Below, piece by piece: positions 1 through 11,185 of a stretch of 64,000 nt of DNA (its first letter is position 1; each line of letters begins with the position of its first letter). Where the stretch lies: contig JAMYHL010000025.1 in assembly GCA_025531455.1 (NCBI GenBank), positions 248,001 through 312,000 of the forward strand. Direction: 5' to 3'. Made by a program: the position numbers and the translations under genes. The DNA comes from Apiotrichum sp. Y4204 (lineage: Eukaryota > Basidiomycota > Tremellomycetes > Trichosporonales > Trichosporonaceae). Below the pieces are notes generated by a model. That model was not told the DNA's origin and searched no databases. It worked only from the letters and a program-made list of their open reading frames with translations.

Positions 1-27
1 CCCACCCCATTCACCCACACATTCAAA

Positions 28-1532
28 ATGGCGCCGGAGCACGAACAAGCGACGATGGTCGACGATGGGGACGACGTGCAGCTGGGCGAGGACGACGTGG
101 TGGAGATTGTCGAGGACGACGGGCCGGGCGGCGAGCCGATGGACGACGACGACGAGTTTGGCGGCTACGACGGCGAGATTGTCATTGGCGGGCCCGGGCC
201 TGGCGAGGAGGACATGGAGGACATGGAGGAGGTCGACCAGGTCGAGGACAACAGCTGGGGCGCAAGTTGTGAGTTATACTTGCGATTCCCACTCACACAC
301 AGCCGTGCACAAGCCCGGACAGTCGGTGTTCAAGGTCGCGCTGCACCCAGCCTTCCCCAACCCCCCGCTGGCAGTGAGCGGCGGCGAGGACGACATGGCG
401 TACATTTTCTGCCCGCTGCCTGCCGTCGGCGAGAACCCGAGCGTGATCAGCAGCGAGACGTTTGCGCCGGTGCCCCTGTCGGGCCACACGGACTCGGTCG
501 TCGACGTCAAGTGGAGCCACGACGGCGACATGGTCGCCACGGCAGGCATGGACGGCAAGGTGCGCGTGTACAAGTACAACCAGACGGACGGATGGCCGTT
601 TGTGACCGAGCTCGATGCGGGGAGCGAAATCCAGTGGATCGAGTGGCACCCCAAGGGCCCCGTCCTTGCGGCTGGATGCGAGGACTCGAGCGTCTGGCTG
701 TGGCAGTGTGAGTTGCGGATGCTCAGAGTGTTGTGATTCCGCGCTGACTCGCAGTGCCGTCTGGAAACGTCATGACCGTGCTTTCGGGCCACACCATGCC
801 CTTGACGGCGGGTGTCTTCCCTCCCCCGCTTGGACGGCAGATTCTTACCGCGTCGCTCGACTCGTCGCTCATCCTGTGGAACCCGTCTGCGGGAACCCCG
901 ATGTTCAAGATCAACGCGTTCGTCGGCGCCAACGCGATGGAGATGGACCCTGCCGAGCACGGAATTACTGCGTTGGCAGTGAGCCCGAACGGCTCGCTGG
1001 CCGCCGTCGGCTCGTCCTCTGGAAAGGTCAAGATTGTGTCCCTCCCCAAGGGCGAGATTGTGACCTCGCTCGAGGGCCACTCCGAGGGCGAGTCGGTGGA
1101 GGCTCTGCAGTTTGTCGACCTCCTCGGCGGCGCCGGCGGTGGTAAGGGTGTGGTTCTCGTCTCGGGCGGTACGGACGGCAAGGGCTTTGTGTGGGACGTG
1201 CACACGCGCCGCGTGCGTGCCGAGCTCAAGCACGACGTGAGTGATTTTACAACGCATGCAGCTGACGGCAGGAACCCATCACCTCGCTCGCGGCGCACCC
1301 CGCACCGGCAGGGCACCTCGTCACGAGCGGCAGTGCGGACCGCACGCTTAAGACGTGGGATGTACGCACGGGCGCGCTGGTCGCAGAGCACAAGGGCCAC
1401 ATGGGTGTCGTGAACGGCGTGGCGGTCGCGCCGGCGCCGGCGGGCGGCGAGCCGTCCGCTGCTGGGCTGGCGCAGCCGCAGGTCGTCGTCAGCGCGGGCG
1501 ACGAGGGCGTCAGTCTTGTCTGGCGTGTGTAG
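28..1532 (+). CDS. SQT1: WD40 ribosome-assembly protein Sqt1/AAMP-like
   Basis: Four exons (28-268, 303-707, 755-1236, 1272-1532) join in frame to about 462 residues. The first ~80 residues are highly acidic (Asp/Glu runs), followed by WD40 repeats with recognisable Trp-Asp-type ends such as GKVRVYKY, SSVWLW, SSLILWN, GKGFVWDV and RTLKTWDV. This layout matches the Sqt1/AAMP family. In yeast Sqt1 is a cytosolic chaperone that holds the ribosomal protein uL16 (Rpl10) for late 60S assembly; that role is taken from the family. Introns are 34, 47 and 35 nt, two of them with CTGAC close to the acceptor. The start is the only Met before the acidic tract. Other WD40 proteins are possible, but the acidic head plus seven-to-eight repeats favour Sqt1. 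Confidence 0.85.
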
Positions 1533-1750
1533 ATTGTACATGCATGCATATATTGAGAGTGGGAGAGAGATTGAGAGATAGACATGTGTGTCGTGCCGGT
1601 GAGTCCGGTGTTGGTGCCACTAAAATGCGGGATCCCCACAATGGGTCGTCAGACGCCACCTCCCCACAAAGCACTCTCTCTCTTGCATCTCGACGTCGGC
1701 GGTTTCATCTCGTGTCTATCAACAACCGACCCCACTCCACAACATCAACA

Positions 1751-3119
1751 ATGTCCACGGGCAGTCCACCGGCCAATGCCGCGGCTTCGGCGTCGGCGTC
1801 GACGTCCACAGCATCACCATCAGCATCTGCATCTGCATCAGGAACATCAGCCGGCCCGCGGGTAACCATCTCGGCGCCGGGGAGCAACGGCGCCGCGCAG
1901 CCGCGCCGCCCGTCGGCAAACGCACCATTCCACCCTCCTCCCGAGACGAGCACGTACCGCGACCTCCTGCTCTTCGAGGAGCGTCTCAAGATGAACGCAC
2001 ACATGCTGCGCCGCCGGCGGCGGCGGTACCGGAGTATGTCGCTACGGCGGATCCAGTCACTGACCCCAGTCTTCCTGTACTGCTTCATCGCGGCGTTCCT
2101 CCTCATGGCGTACCGTCTCATGGTACTGCCCCCAGAGGTGAGTAGTGTTGGAGTGGACAGAGTGGCCGGCGGGTGACCTGCGCGCGAGTCTCGATTCTCT
2201 GGTCCCCACCGCACAGCCAGCTTGTATCCGTATCTGACAGACACCAGAACATCGTCCTCCTGCGCGGACTGCAGGCCGTGACTGTCGTCGTCTTCATCAC
2301 CCTCGCGCTCTTCTTTGCGAGTGGCATGCACGAGGAGAAGATCCGCTATGCGCATGCGTGAGTCGTGGAGTTGCTGTTCATGTGTAGCTGTCGCTGGAAA
2401 CTTCGCTCTTACTGCGAGGTGGCACCAAACCACTCACCTCGTCTCCGCTCACACACAGCTACATCAACCACTCGAACAAAGCGCTCCGCCCGCTAAACAT
2501 GTACTTCAACGTACGCCGCGCACCCGCGACCTTCCTCTCCTTCCTGCCGCTGCCCGCGAGCCTGCGCCCCGCCCCACCACCAATGAAGGCGACGACCGTC
2601 GTCCCGGGCCGCCGGCCGCTCTCCGCGCGCCGCGTGAGCACGAGCCAGATGCACCCAGGTCACATGGTCATGGCGCAGATTCCGCCGTCGACCAACCCGC
2701 GCGGCGAGCTCATCTTCTCGTCCCGCGTCGACCCCCACTTTGAGGAAGGGTACAAGCGCTACCGGACGGCATTCGAGCGGCGCCGCGAGGAGCGCGCCCG
2801 CGAAGAGGCCAAGGCTGCCGGTCCGTGGTTCCTCCGCCCGTTCCGTAACCGTGCCCGCAGCCGCGCCGCCTCCCCCTCCCCACTCACCCACCGCCGCGGA
2901 AGCAGCTCTGCCGTGAGCCCCCCAGCCAGTCGTCGGGGCACGCCTGAGCCGAGCGCCGGGTCCGCGGGGTCCGTGCGCGCGGCGAGCCCCCCGCGGCGCC
3001 GGCGCAGCCGCACACCGCCACCGCCCAAGGATGGATCGCGGCACGAGCGCGCGGAGAGCTACAGCTTTGTGGACGCTGGCCTTGGCGACATGGCGAGTGC
3101 CAAGGCGGGAGGCAAGTAG
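1751..3119 (+). CDS. SPO7: Spo7-like regulatory subunit of the Nem1-Spo7 phosphatase
   Basis: Three exons (1751-2137, 2248-2357, 2459-3119) give about 385 residues. A Ser/Ala-rich head is followed by the family signature TYRDLLLFEERLK, a basic run, a first hydrophobic segment (FLYCFIAAFLLMAYRLMVL), a second in exon 2 (VTVVVFITLALFFASGM) and the conserved YINHSNKALRPLNMYFN. Spo7 (CNEP1R1 in animals) binds the catalytic subunit Nem1 on the nuclear/ER membrane and activates it to dephosphorylate the lipin Pah1, steering lipids to storage. The last ~150 residues are Arg/Ser/Pro-rich and look disordered; that tail makes the protein longer than I expect for the family. It sits 218 bp after SQT1 on the same strand and is convergent with the next gene. 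Confidence 0.8.
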
Positions 3120-3398
3120 GCTGTAGAGATAGATGCATGATGCAAGATTGCAGTATCTGTCGGGCGCCCTTCGGCGCTCAAGTGAGATAGCATTGCGCTG
3201 CACTCTGACTGCAATGATCACACAACTGACCTCGAGATGTCGGAGATACCCCAGTACTGAAGCGCGAGAGCCTGCAGCCCATGACGATACGAGAGCATAC
3301 TGCGCCACAGCGCGCTTCATTCACCACACAGTCTCACTTTCTTCGCTATTCTTACATCTTATCATACAACTGAGACCTAGAAAACTAGATACGCAGTA

Positions 3399-5092
3399 CT
3401 AGTACGTCGGCGAGTCGAGGTTCTTCCCGATTGAGATCAGTTTGCTGATCATGTACTCATCGGTCCCCTGGTAGCCTCCCTCCTTGCCGTAGCCGCTCTC
3501 CTTGATGCCGCCGAAGGGGATGAACGCCTGGGAGATGGCGCCCGTGTTGGCCCCGACCATGCCGACCTCGAGTGCCTCAGCCACGCGCCAGATCCGGTCC
3601 GAGTCGCGCGAGAAGAAGTATCCCGCGAGGCCGACATCCGTCGCGTTTGCGAGCTCGACGACGCGCCGCTCGTCCGTAAACTTGATGAGCGCCGCGAGGG
3701 GGCCAAACGTCTCCTCAGCAGTGACGAGGCAGTCGTCGGGGACGTTGCCGAGCACGGTGGGCTGGACGTGGTTGCCCTCCCGTGTGCCGCCGGCGAGGAC
3801 GACCGCGCCGCGGGCGACAGCATCGTCAATGTGTTCCTGGACTTTGGCGGCGGCGCGCTCGTGGATGAGCGGGCCGTGGGTCACGCCCTCGTCGAACCCG
3901 GACCCAACCTTGAATTCCTTGACTTTGGCCGCGAGCTGGGCGGCAAACTCGTCATACACCTTTTCGTGGACGTAGATGCGGTTCGCGCAGACGCACGTCT
4001 GGCCCGAGCCGCGAAACTTTGACGCAATCGTGCCTGCCACGGCGGTGGGGATGTCGGCGTCCTCAAAGACGATAAGCGGGGCATTACCACCAAGCTCGAG
4101 GGACATCTTCTTGAGGGTACCTGCCGCCTGCTCGGCGAGCATCTTGCCGACGCGGGTGGACCCCGTGAACGACACCTTCTTGATCGCCTTGTTGGTCGTG
4201 AGCTCGCGGCCGACCTCCTGGAGGTGTTTGTCGGTCGTGATGACGTTGACAACACCGGGGGGAACGCCTGCGCGCTTGATAAGCTCCATGATTGCGAGGT
4301 TTGTGAATGGCGTCTCGGAGGGCACCTTGATGACACTGGTGCATCCCGTCGCGATCACGGGGGCGACCTTGCGCGTGATCATCCCTGCGGGAAAGTTCCA
4401 CGGCACAAGAAGGGCAGCGACACCGATAGGCTGCTTGATGACGATATTGCGCTGTCCGGGGATCGCAGAGGGGAGGACGTCGCCGAGCTGCCGGACAGCC
4501 TCGCCTGCAAACCAGCTGACGTACGAGGCAGAGTAGAAGCTCTCGCCGTAAGCGTCGGCCCACGCCTTGCCGTTTTCCCACACAATCAGGCGCGCAATGT
4601 CCTTTGCGTGCTCGAGGAACAGCTCGTTGAGCTTGAGCAGCATCTTTTGGCGGTCAAGAATGCTCGTGTGCCGCCACGTCTTGAACGTCTCGGCGGCGAC
4701 GTCGATCGCGCGCCGCGTCTCGGCCACCCCCATGTCGGGGACAGAGCCGATCACCTTACCCGTCGCGGGGTCCGTGACGTCAAAGCGTGCGCCGTCGTCG
4801 GCGCCCACAAACTCGCCGTTGATGATCCCCGACTGGATGAACAGCGAGGGGTCGTCGAGCCCGAGCTGGACATTAGCAGGGAACACCAGTCGCCACTTAC
4901 AGGGTTCTCCTTGGAGATTGTGGTGGGCCAGTTGCTCATCGTGCGGACGTGAGGGGGGACAGAGCGAGAGATGGAGGAAGAGTGGCGAGGGATAGCAGCC
5001 GCAGAAGCAATATGTATCGCGCGCGAGCGGGGGATGGAGAGCTTGACGGGGAGGCGAAGAGGCCTGCCCCGGGTTTTGAGGGCGAGCGACAT
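3399..5092 (-). CDS. UGA2: Succinate-semialdehyde dehydrogenase, mitochondrial type
   Basis: Two exons (4901-5092, 3399-4865; intron 35 nt) give about 552 residues. Exon 1 encodes a basic, Ser-rich, acid-free presequence typical of mitochondrial import. The rest is a full aldehyde dehydrogenase: PWNFP near 219-223, FTGST near 297, catalytic base Glu in LELGG near 321, and catalytic Cys near 355 in GQTCVC. The Cys-x-Cys pair is the redox-switch arrangement known from animal SSADH. The enzyme oxidises succinate semialdehyde to succinate with NAD(P)+, the last step of the GABA shunt. A GABA-type permease lies immediately upstream on the same strand, which supports the GABA assignment over other aldehyde dehydrogenases. 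Yeast Uga2 is cytosolic, so the presequence is a notable difference. Confidence 0.88.
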
Positions 5093-6110
5093 GGTGAGCG
5101 AGTGGAGTGGGAGAGGCGGGGTGTATAGTGTGCTCGATATAGTCTGCCAGTCTGTGCAAGCGGGGGAACAGGAAAAAAAAAAAAGCGAATCGAAATAACA
5201 AACTCGTAGCAGAGGCGTCGCAAAAGGTCAGATTATCGGCTGCTCGCTCGTCGTTGCCAACGCCCCGCTCCGTTGCCGTCTCGGCCATCTCCACGAGCCA
5301 CGAGCTATGACCCAACTGGGGGCCTGGTTACGACCAGTGACGTCCTGCGGCATGCTGGCGGGGATACGCGATAAACGCAGCCGACCGCGCCCCTGAGGCG
5401 TCAAGCCGAGAACTGTGGCTTATTTAGGACCTATCTCGGCGGCTAACGGCTCTCAAGCGACACCACATGCTGCGTGCTCCGTGCTGCGCGTGCTGCAGGG
5501 TCTCATGCTCTGAAAAGGTCAGATATCGCTCGCCATCTCGCAATGTTCAGGACACGCGGCGGTCCAAAAGGTCAGATTTCTTGTCTTGCATTCCAGGTTG
5601 ACCAAAAAGGTCAGATAATCCAGCCAAAAAGGTCAAATCTCGGTCTTTGGATTTTGGATCTCATTGTGCAGCCCACCAGTCGCCGTCGAATCAACTTTCT
5701 CTTTTGATAAATCATGGACCCGGCATCGATAGAGCTGTGCAGCTGGCCGCCGGCGCTGGCTACCGCATCTCTCATCTCATGTCTCAACTGCGGGGCCCAG
5801 ACGCCAGCTGTCTGGCGGGAATGGCGGCGTACCCGATATCCGCGATCTGGAATGAAACCGACACTGAACGCCAGTGTCTCGCTTCGTTACTCCTGCTCGC
5901 TGCTCGTCTTGGCCACCAATGCTGAGCTCGTCCTGTTGACACTGTCTCGCTTCTGTCGCTACAATCCTAACCTGTCATATCACGGTATCATCGCATACCA
6001 ATGCATTCACATGATGTATCCCAGCGCATATTGCACAACCTTCTGACAACGATTACTGTAAGACCTACGTCGTATCGGCCATGACAACCAGCTTCCCTCC
6101 CTTGTACCCA
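5093..6110. promoter_or_regulatory. Intergenic region with repeated AAAAGGTCAGAT elements, upstream of the SSADH gene
   Basis: This 1-kb gap between the permease stop and the SSADH start has no coding sequence I can support. It holds five copies of AAAAGGTCAGAT (one with a single change), all in the same orientation, 130-546 bp upstream of the SSADH start codon. Some copies run on into GATAATC or GATTATC. A short poly-A tract is at 5174-5185. It must contain the SSADH promoter and the permease 3' end. Confidence 0.6.
5513..5638 (+). repeat. Array of four AAAAGGTCAGAT direct repeats
   Basis: Copies at 5513-5524, 5566-5577 and 5605-5616 are exact; 5627-5638 reads AAAAGGTCAAAT. A fifth exact copy stands apart at 5222-5233. 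Spacings between starts shrink (53, 39, 22 bp), so this is not a simple tandem repeat. It looks like a cluster of protein-binding sites in front of the SSADH gene. Confidence 0.75.
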
Positions 6111-8510
6111 TTACGCATTTTTCGCAGCCATGAGACGGTCCTCGAGGTCGGCGGGGCCGACAAAGTGTTTCCGTCCGTCGACAGCCCAGGTGATGCCACA
6201 CATGAGGAGCACGATGGCGAGGACGACTACGGCATAGTTCATCGCGCTGCCCGTCTCCACGGGGAGCGCCGGGGGGAAGATGAAGCAGGTGGAGGTGAGG
6301 AGGTTGAAGCCGACGGCGAGGGCGTTGATGGGCCTGCGGGCACGGCCGAGGGACCACGAGCGCGAGTGGCCGGCGAACGCGGACTCGCCGCGGATGAGGA
6401 CGAGGATGATGGGCACAATGTAGCTCAGCTGCACGAAGAGAATCGCCGCAGAGAGAATGGCGTTCAGCGCGACCGACGAGCCGAGGTCTGCTGTCAGAGA
6501 AAAGAATTGCTACTCGCACACTCACAGATGAGACCAAAGACAACGACCCAGCCGGTGACAAAGGCGATGCACCACACGGGGACCATGAGACGCGGGTGGA
6601 CGGGCGAGAGGAACGGCGAGATGCGTCCGAGGCCGTGGTCGCGGGCAAAGGAGAGGAGCATGCGCGAGGCCACCGTGTTGACCGCCTGGATGCACGTGAA
6701 CATGGCCACGAGGTTGAACATGAGGAGACAGGTCGCGCCGGCGCGGTTCTCGGTTGCCTGGACGTAGATCTCGAGCAGGGCGCCGACGGGCGAGCCGATA
6801 ACAGCATCAAAGTCGCGCAGGCAGAAGAGGATGACGACCATGAAGATCCACGACGTGACCGCGCCCATTGCAATGGCCATGACCATGATCCGGGGGGCAT
6901 TGCGTGCCGGCTGCGGCATCTCCTCAACCATGTGGGAAGCAGCGTCCTGGCGGTCAGCAGGAGGCAAAGGTATATCCTCTTTGTACTCACAAAGGCAGTC
7001 AAGCCAAGGACGGACTGGAGGAGACCGAGAATGAAGGCGAAGCCTCCAGGCCACTGCCGGTCAGCAAAAGCAACGTGACATTTCAGCGCAGCAACTTACG
7101 CCAGTCTGGTTCGTGAACTCGGCGAACACGAGCTTGGGGCTCTGGTACTGGCCGGACGAGCACGCGAGAAGGGTGATGCAGACCGTGATGAGGCCGACGA
7201 ACGCCCATGTGCCCGCGAAGCGGTCAATGTGGGGGAGGAGGCGGACGCCAAAGGTGTTGAGACAGCTCGCGGCGACGACAAAGGCGAGGAAGAAGAGGAA
7301 GGTGTGGTAGCGCTCGAGAACAAAGTCGGGCTTCCAGAGCGAGATGAGGCTGCCGTTAGCTGGGGACTGAACGCGTACTCACCCAGTGCAGAACCCGGCG
7401 CCGAGCGAGGATGCGGCGGCGAACAGCGACGTCCATCCCGCACACGCCATCCATCCGACGAAGAACGAGAGGCCATTCTTCATGCGCTTTGGGGCGAGGC
7501 AGTCTGAGTGGTTAGCGTCGAGATTTCGTCTTAATAGGTGGGCGTGTGGTTGGACAGCCTCCCCCGCTATGCATAACAGCATCCGACACTTACACGTCCA
7601 GTCGTACTGCCCGCCGCTCATCGGAAACACATGGCAGACCTCGGCGCTGGCGTCAGAGCTTGAAGAGAACAAACAGGCGTGGCAGGAAGTGTCCGCGGCT
7701 GTGGGCCGAGTTGTGGCCAATCACGCCGTCGTTCTCGAGCCACACGGTAACACGATCATGGCATGTGAACGGGCGACGGTGTGACTACCCCACCCCGCAA
7801 TTCAGGGCCGGCAGGCATGCTTGGCGGTATCCTCGGAGCATCGGACATGACGGGTTACCGACCTGAGCCGACCAGAATAGCTCGGAGTTGGTACCTCGGA
7901 GTCGGGACAGGATCCATCGCCCCGAGTCGCTAGGAAATGGGAATACTCACAGCGAGACGCCAGTCAGAAGCGTGCCGATGGCAGAGACGATAAGGCCCCA
8001 CACCATAGCGACGGAGCCGCCGGACGGCAGACCGACGGGAAGGCTGCTGTCAGTGGCGCTGCGAATAGCGGGGGCCAGAGAGCGACTTACGAGGCGGACC
8101 TGTGTGGTGAACGGCGGCGGTGGATAAGGTTATGGGTCGCGATAGGGCAATAACAGTGTCAGAGGATGCGGAGCATGCGTCAGTATACTGCAAGTTGTGT
8201 TGGAGCTATCAATCAGGTCGAGCCCGTCGTGTATTGCAGAACGATCTGGACTCGGACTCGGACTCGGACTGGGTATCGATTTCCGAGGGGGCGCACTCAC
8301 ATCGCTGCCGTCAGTCATACCGCCCACAGTAAGAGTAATATACGCACCAGTCCAAGAATTGAGGAGCGCAAACGCGAGACCGAGACACGAGAAGAAGCCG
8401 AAGCGGCGCTCGAGCTCGACGCCGCCGTGCGTGTGCGACGACACGCGCACGAGCTCATGGTGCGCGGCCTCCTTCTTCGAGTCGAGCGACGGCGCGCGGT
8501 GCACGTCCAT
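6111..8510 (-). CDS. APC-family GABA/amino-acid permease (Uga4-like)
   Basis: Ten exons (8348-8510, 8301-8304, 8091-8099, 7951-8046, 7594-7646, 7383-7503, 7100-7349, 6991-7053, 6526-6946, 6111-6487) give about 518 residues with about 12 hydrophobic segments. Family motifs are clear: SWTAMSAS, LPSGGSVAMVWG, VFPMSGGQYDW and FARDHGLGRISPF. This is the fungal Uga4/choline/GABA branch of the amino acid-polyamine-organocation superfamily, which imports GABA or related amines by proton symport at plasma or vacuolar membranes. SWTAMSAS can only be assembled by including a 4-nt and a 9-nt microexon. The last acceptor is a tandem CAGCAG; I chose the downstream AG, giving LIYLGSSVALNAI. The SSADH gene follows on the same strand. 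Substrate is inferred from family and neighbour. Confidence 0.85.
8091..8304 (-). other. Microexon pair (4 nt and 9 nt) in the permease gene
   Basis: Exon 2 is CGAT (8301-8304), flanked on the sense strand by ctgacggcag and gtgagt. Exon 3 is GTCCGCCTC (8091-8099), flanked by cacacag and gtaagt. Joined to exon 1 (ending ACTG) and exon 4 (starting CAGCC) they read W-T-A-M-S-A-S-S. Leaving out the 4-nt exon shifts the frame and loses the downstream LPSGG motif. Flanking introns are 43, 201 and 44 nt. Confidence 0.8.
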
Positions 8511-11185
8511 CCTTGCGGTCGGGGGGAGAGTGGAAGAGGAGGATTTGGTGTTCGGATCGCTGGTAGTGTTGCGCTAGCTCGTGTGCTCGTGTGCTCGTGG
8601 CTCGTACGTATGTGGCTCGTAGCTCGTAGCTCGTAGCTCGGGGTGCGGCAATAATGGCAATACTGTCTCTCTCGTTCTCTTGGTGTGTTGTCGATCCGGT
8701 TATGTACCCAGTGCGCCAGTGTCCATCAGTCAGATCAACAGGGTCTATCAGCTATCACATCGGGATATGACACAGGGCATGCAGGCATATGCAGGACTCC
8801 GGGGGTGCGGGCGTTGCGTATCTCCAAAGTGGGCATGCATATGCAGTGTGGGGTGGGAGAGGGAGCGGAGCGGTGGCGCAGGTGGACGCGGTGCAGCAGG
8901 GAGAGAGAGGTCGTGAGACATTTGAGGCACATGTCGTGCAGTTGCCGCCGCAGCTTCACGCGTAGCTCTCTACGCGACGGCTAGCGCAATCGCAATCACA
9001 ACCGCGCAACCCGCAACCCGCAACCGCGCAACCACAATCTGCGGGCGCTCCCACCACCAACCACACAGGATTCTCTCAGTTCCCATTTGCCACACATACC
9101 AGGTCTGTAATGTCGAGCGAGATACCTGAGCAACGAGCGGTGAGTGGGGGAGCCCGGAGGAGGGCGCGGAGGTGGGGTGTCACGGCGCGGACGAGAGGCG
9201 TCTCGGGCAGAGTGCCTGATCGGAGGTCGGAAGTCGATGCCGAGGGAGGAGGGTGATACACGCACCGAGGCCAGAGCCACTAGTCGGTCACCGACTGTCG
9301 ACTGTCAGATATGTTGAGATGTGCGAGATACGAGACAACAGCAGTGTGCCGAAGCAGAAGAATCCCGTCCTCGACATTCAGATGGCGTTGGTGAGCAGAA
9401 TGGGCAGAGCGCTGAGGGGCGAAGCGCTGGGTGTGCCTGCCCATGATGGAGCCTCGAGCTCACAGCTCGAGCTCGGCCAGGAGATTGCAACCGCACCTTG
9501 CATCTCCCCAGGACATCCCAGGATGAGACTAGGATCTTGATGAGCCCCGCCTCTTGGCTGGGGAGTGGCGTGTGGGGTCGGGACACGATCATATCAGGAT
9601 CATGTGCGTGGTGCAGAGCATGCAGAGCCGGTGCAGCTGATACCACGAGCAGGAATGTCACTACACTAGGCCCGAGGCGCTATCCAATCTCCTGCATTGC
9701 CGCGCCGTGGCGGTGGGGCCCTCACTCTCCGAACCCTCCAACCCCTTCAAAGCTTCGGGGCCTCACATCTCTGCGTACGCCCATCTCTGTCGGATGCCGT
9801 TAGTGTGACGTTGTGCCCGAGAGCATGGGTTGCGGCAGTACTGGCGGGTGTAGATGGCCGAGTGGTGAGTGAGTGTCAGGAGCCAGGAGTGGCTGGTGGT
9901 TAGGTGCTTTGGGCTGGCGGCGAGTGCCGTCGCCAAGACAAGGTTAGGGCTGCACACGTGATGGCCCAGAAGGGAGGTTAGAGACCGAGACACGACAGAG
10001 GGACAGTTTGTGAGACAGGAGCCGAGCCGAGCCCTCTGGCCAGAGTATGCATTCTGCATCTACAACTGCTCTGCTCAGAGGTGTTTGTATCCAGACTTGC
10101 AGCCGACGCAACGGGGCCTTGGTTGCGATCACCTCGCTTCCCGACGCCACACTGCATAGTTCCCTGCCACGATGCCACATCGCCTCCTCTTGGGCCTTGG
10201 CAGATCGGCAAACTTCTTGTGGTTATCACTCTATTCTCAGCGCTATCTCGCTCCCCCCTCGCTCTCATCTCCCCTCTCCGGCCGCACCTAGACACATGCC
10301 TGCGTGATATGTATCACGACCCGTGAGCTCTGAGCTTAGAGCGCGTAACACCACGCGTCAGAGAGCACATTCAATCTATATTCTCCACCACCAGAAACAT
10401 TCCTTGGGTTGCGCTAGTACCCTTGTCGATCCACACTCTAACCCCGCGCTTGCCGTCGCGTACAGCGTCAGCGCCAGCGCGGCATGTGTACTGACCACGA
10501 GCACGCGTGTATGAGTTCAGAGGTGTTGTGAGCCTGAGGTTCCAGTAACTATCAGAGCCACCATCGAATCACATCCCGACGCCGGGTTTCCTACACTCGG
10601 ACGAGGCCGCCGAGCCTGGAATATTGGAATAGGTATCAGGCCATCAGATCGAATTGCGATTGACATGTCCATCTCCATTGCCTCCACATCCTCAACCTCT
10701 GGCCCCACGGGACGGGCGCGTACCCCACAGCTACTCACAGGCCACAGGGCCACAGTCGAGGGTGCCCCCCCGCGGCGCGTGCTAGGGTCGCGAGATCGCG
10801 AGTGCACGTCAAACTCGGCTGTGAACTGCACGCGATGTGCGCGGTACTTCACGTCGAAGCGATCGCCCCCGCGATCCCGATACGCGAGGCGCGAGACTCG
10901 CGTTGAGTGCACCACTTCTTCCCCTGGCCATTCCCATCCTAGCATCCTGGCTGACTGATAGCGACTGGTTGAGAACTGATAACTTGTCTCCACAGATCAA
11001 TTTCAAGAAACACGGGCCAAAGCACGTCGTCTGCCCCCTGCCAGCACTGGGCTGTCTGACATCTGTGGATCCGTAGCATTAAGGAGAGGGCCATTGGGAC
11101 AGGACCTGATCCCAGGACTTCATTCATTCTTTTGTGCAGAACCCGATTGCGACTTTGAGATTTGGAGACGTCGCCATGCCCTCCC
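8511..11185. other. Gene-poor interval between permease start and F-box gene end
   Basis: About 2.7 kb with no reading frame that shows conserved motifs, sensible codon use or a splice pattern. It holds the permease promoter (right of 8510), a CGCAACC-type low-complexity run near 8996-9030, and otherwise unremarkable sequence. I see no tRNA, snRNA or transposon signature. A non-coding RNA cannot be excluded. Confidence 0.5.
8575..8640. repeat. Short tandem repeat of GCTCGTG / GCTCGTA units
   Basis: A degenerate 7-nt repeat, about eight units, that shifts from GTGCTCGT units to AGCTCGT units. It lies 65-130 bp upstream of the permease start codon, so it is in the promoter or 5' leader. No function is visible. 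Confidence 0.6.

Noticed and set aside
8245..8275. GGACTC hexamer repeat next to the permease microexons
   Set aside because: Only about four imperfect units inside an intron; no coding or structural meaning visible.
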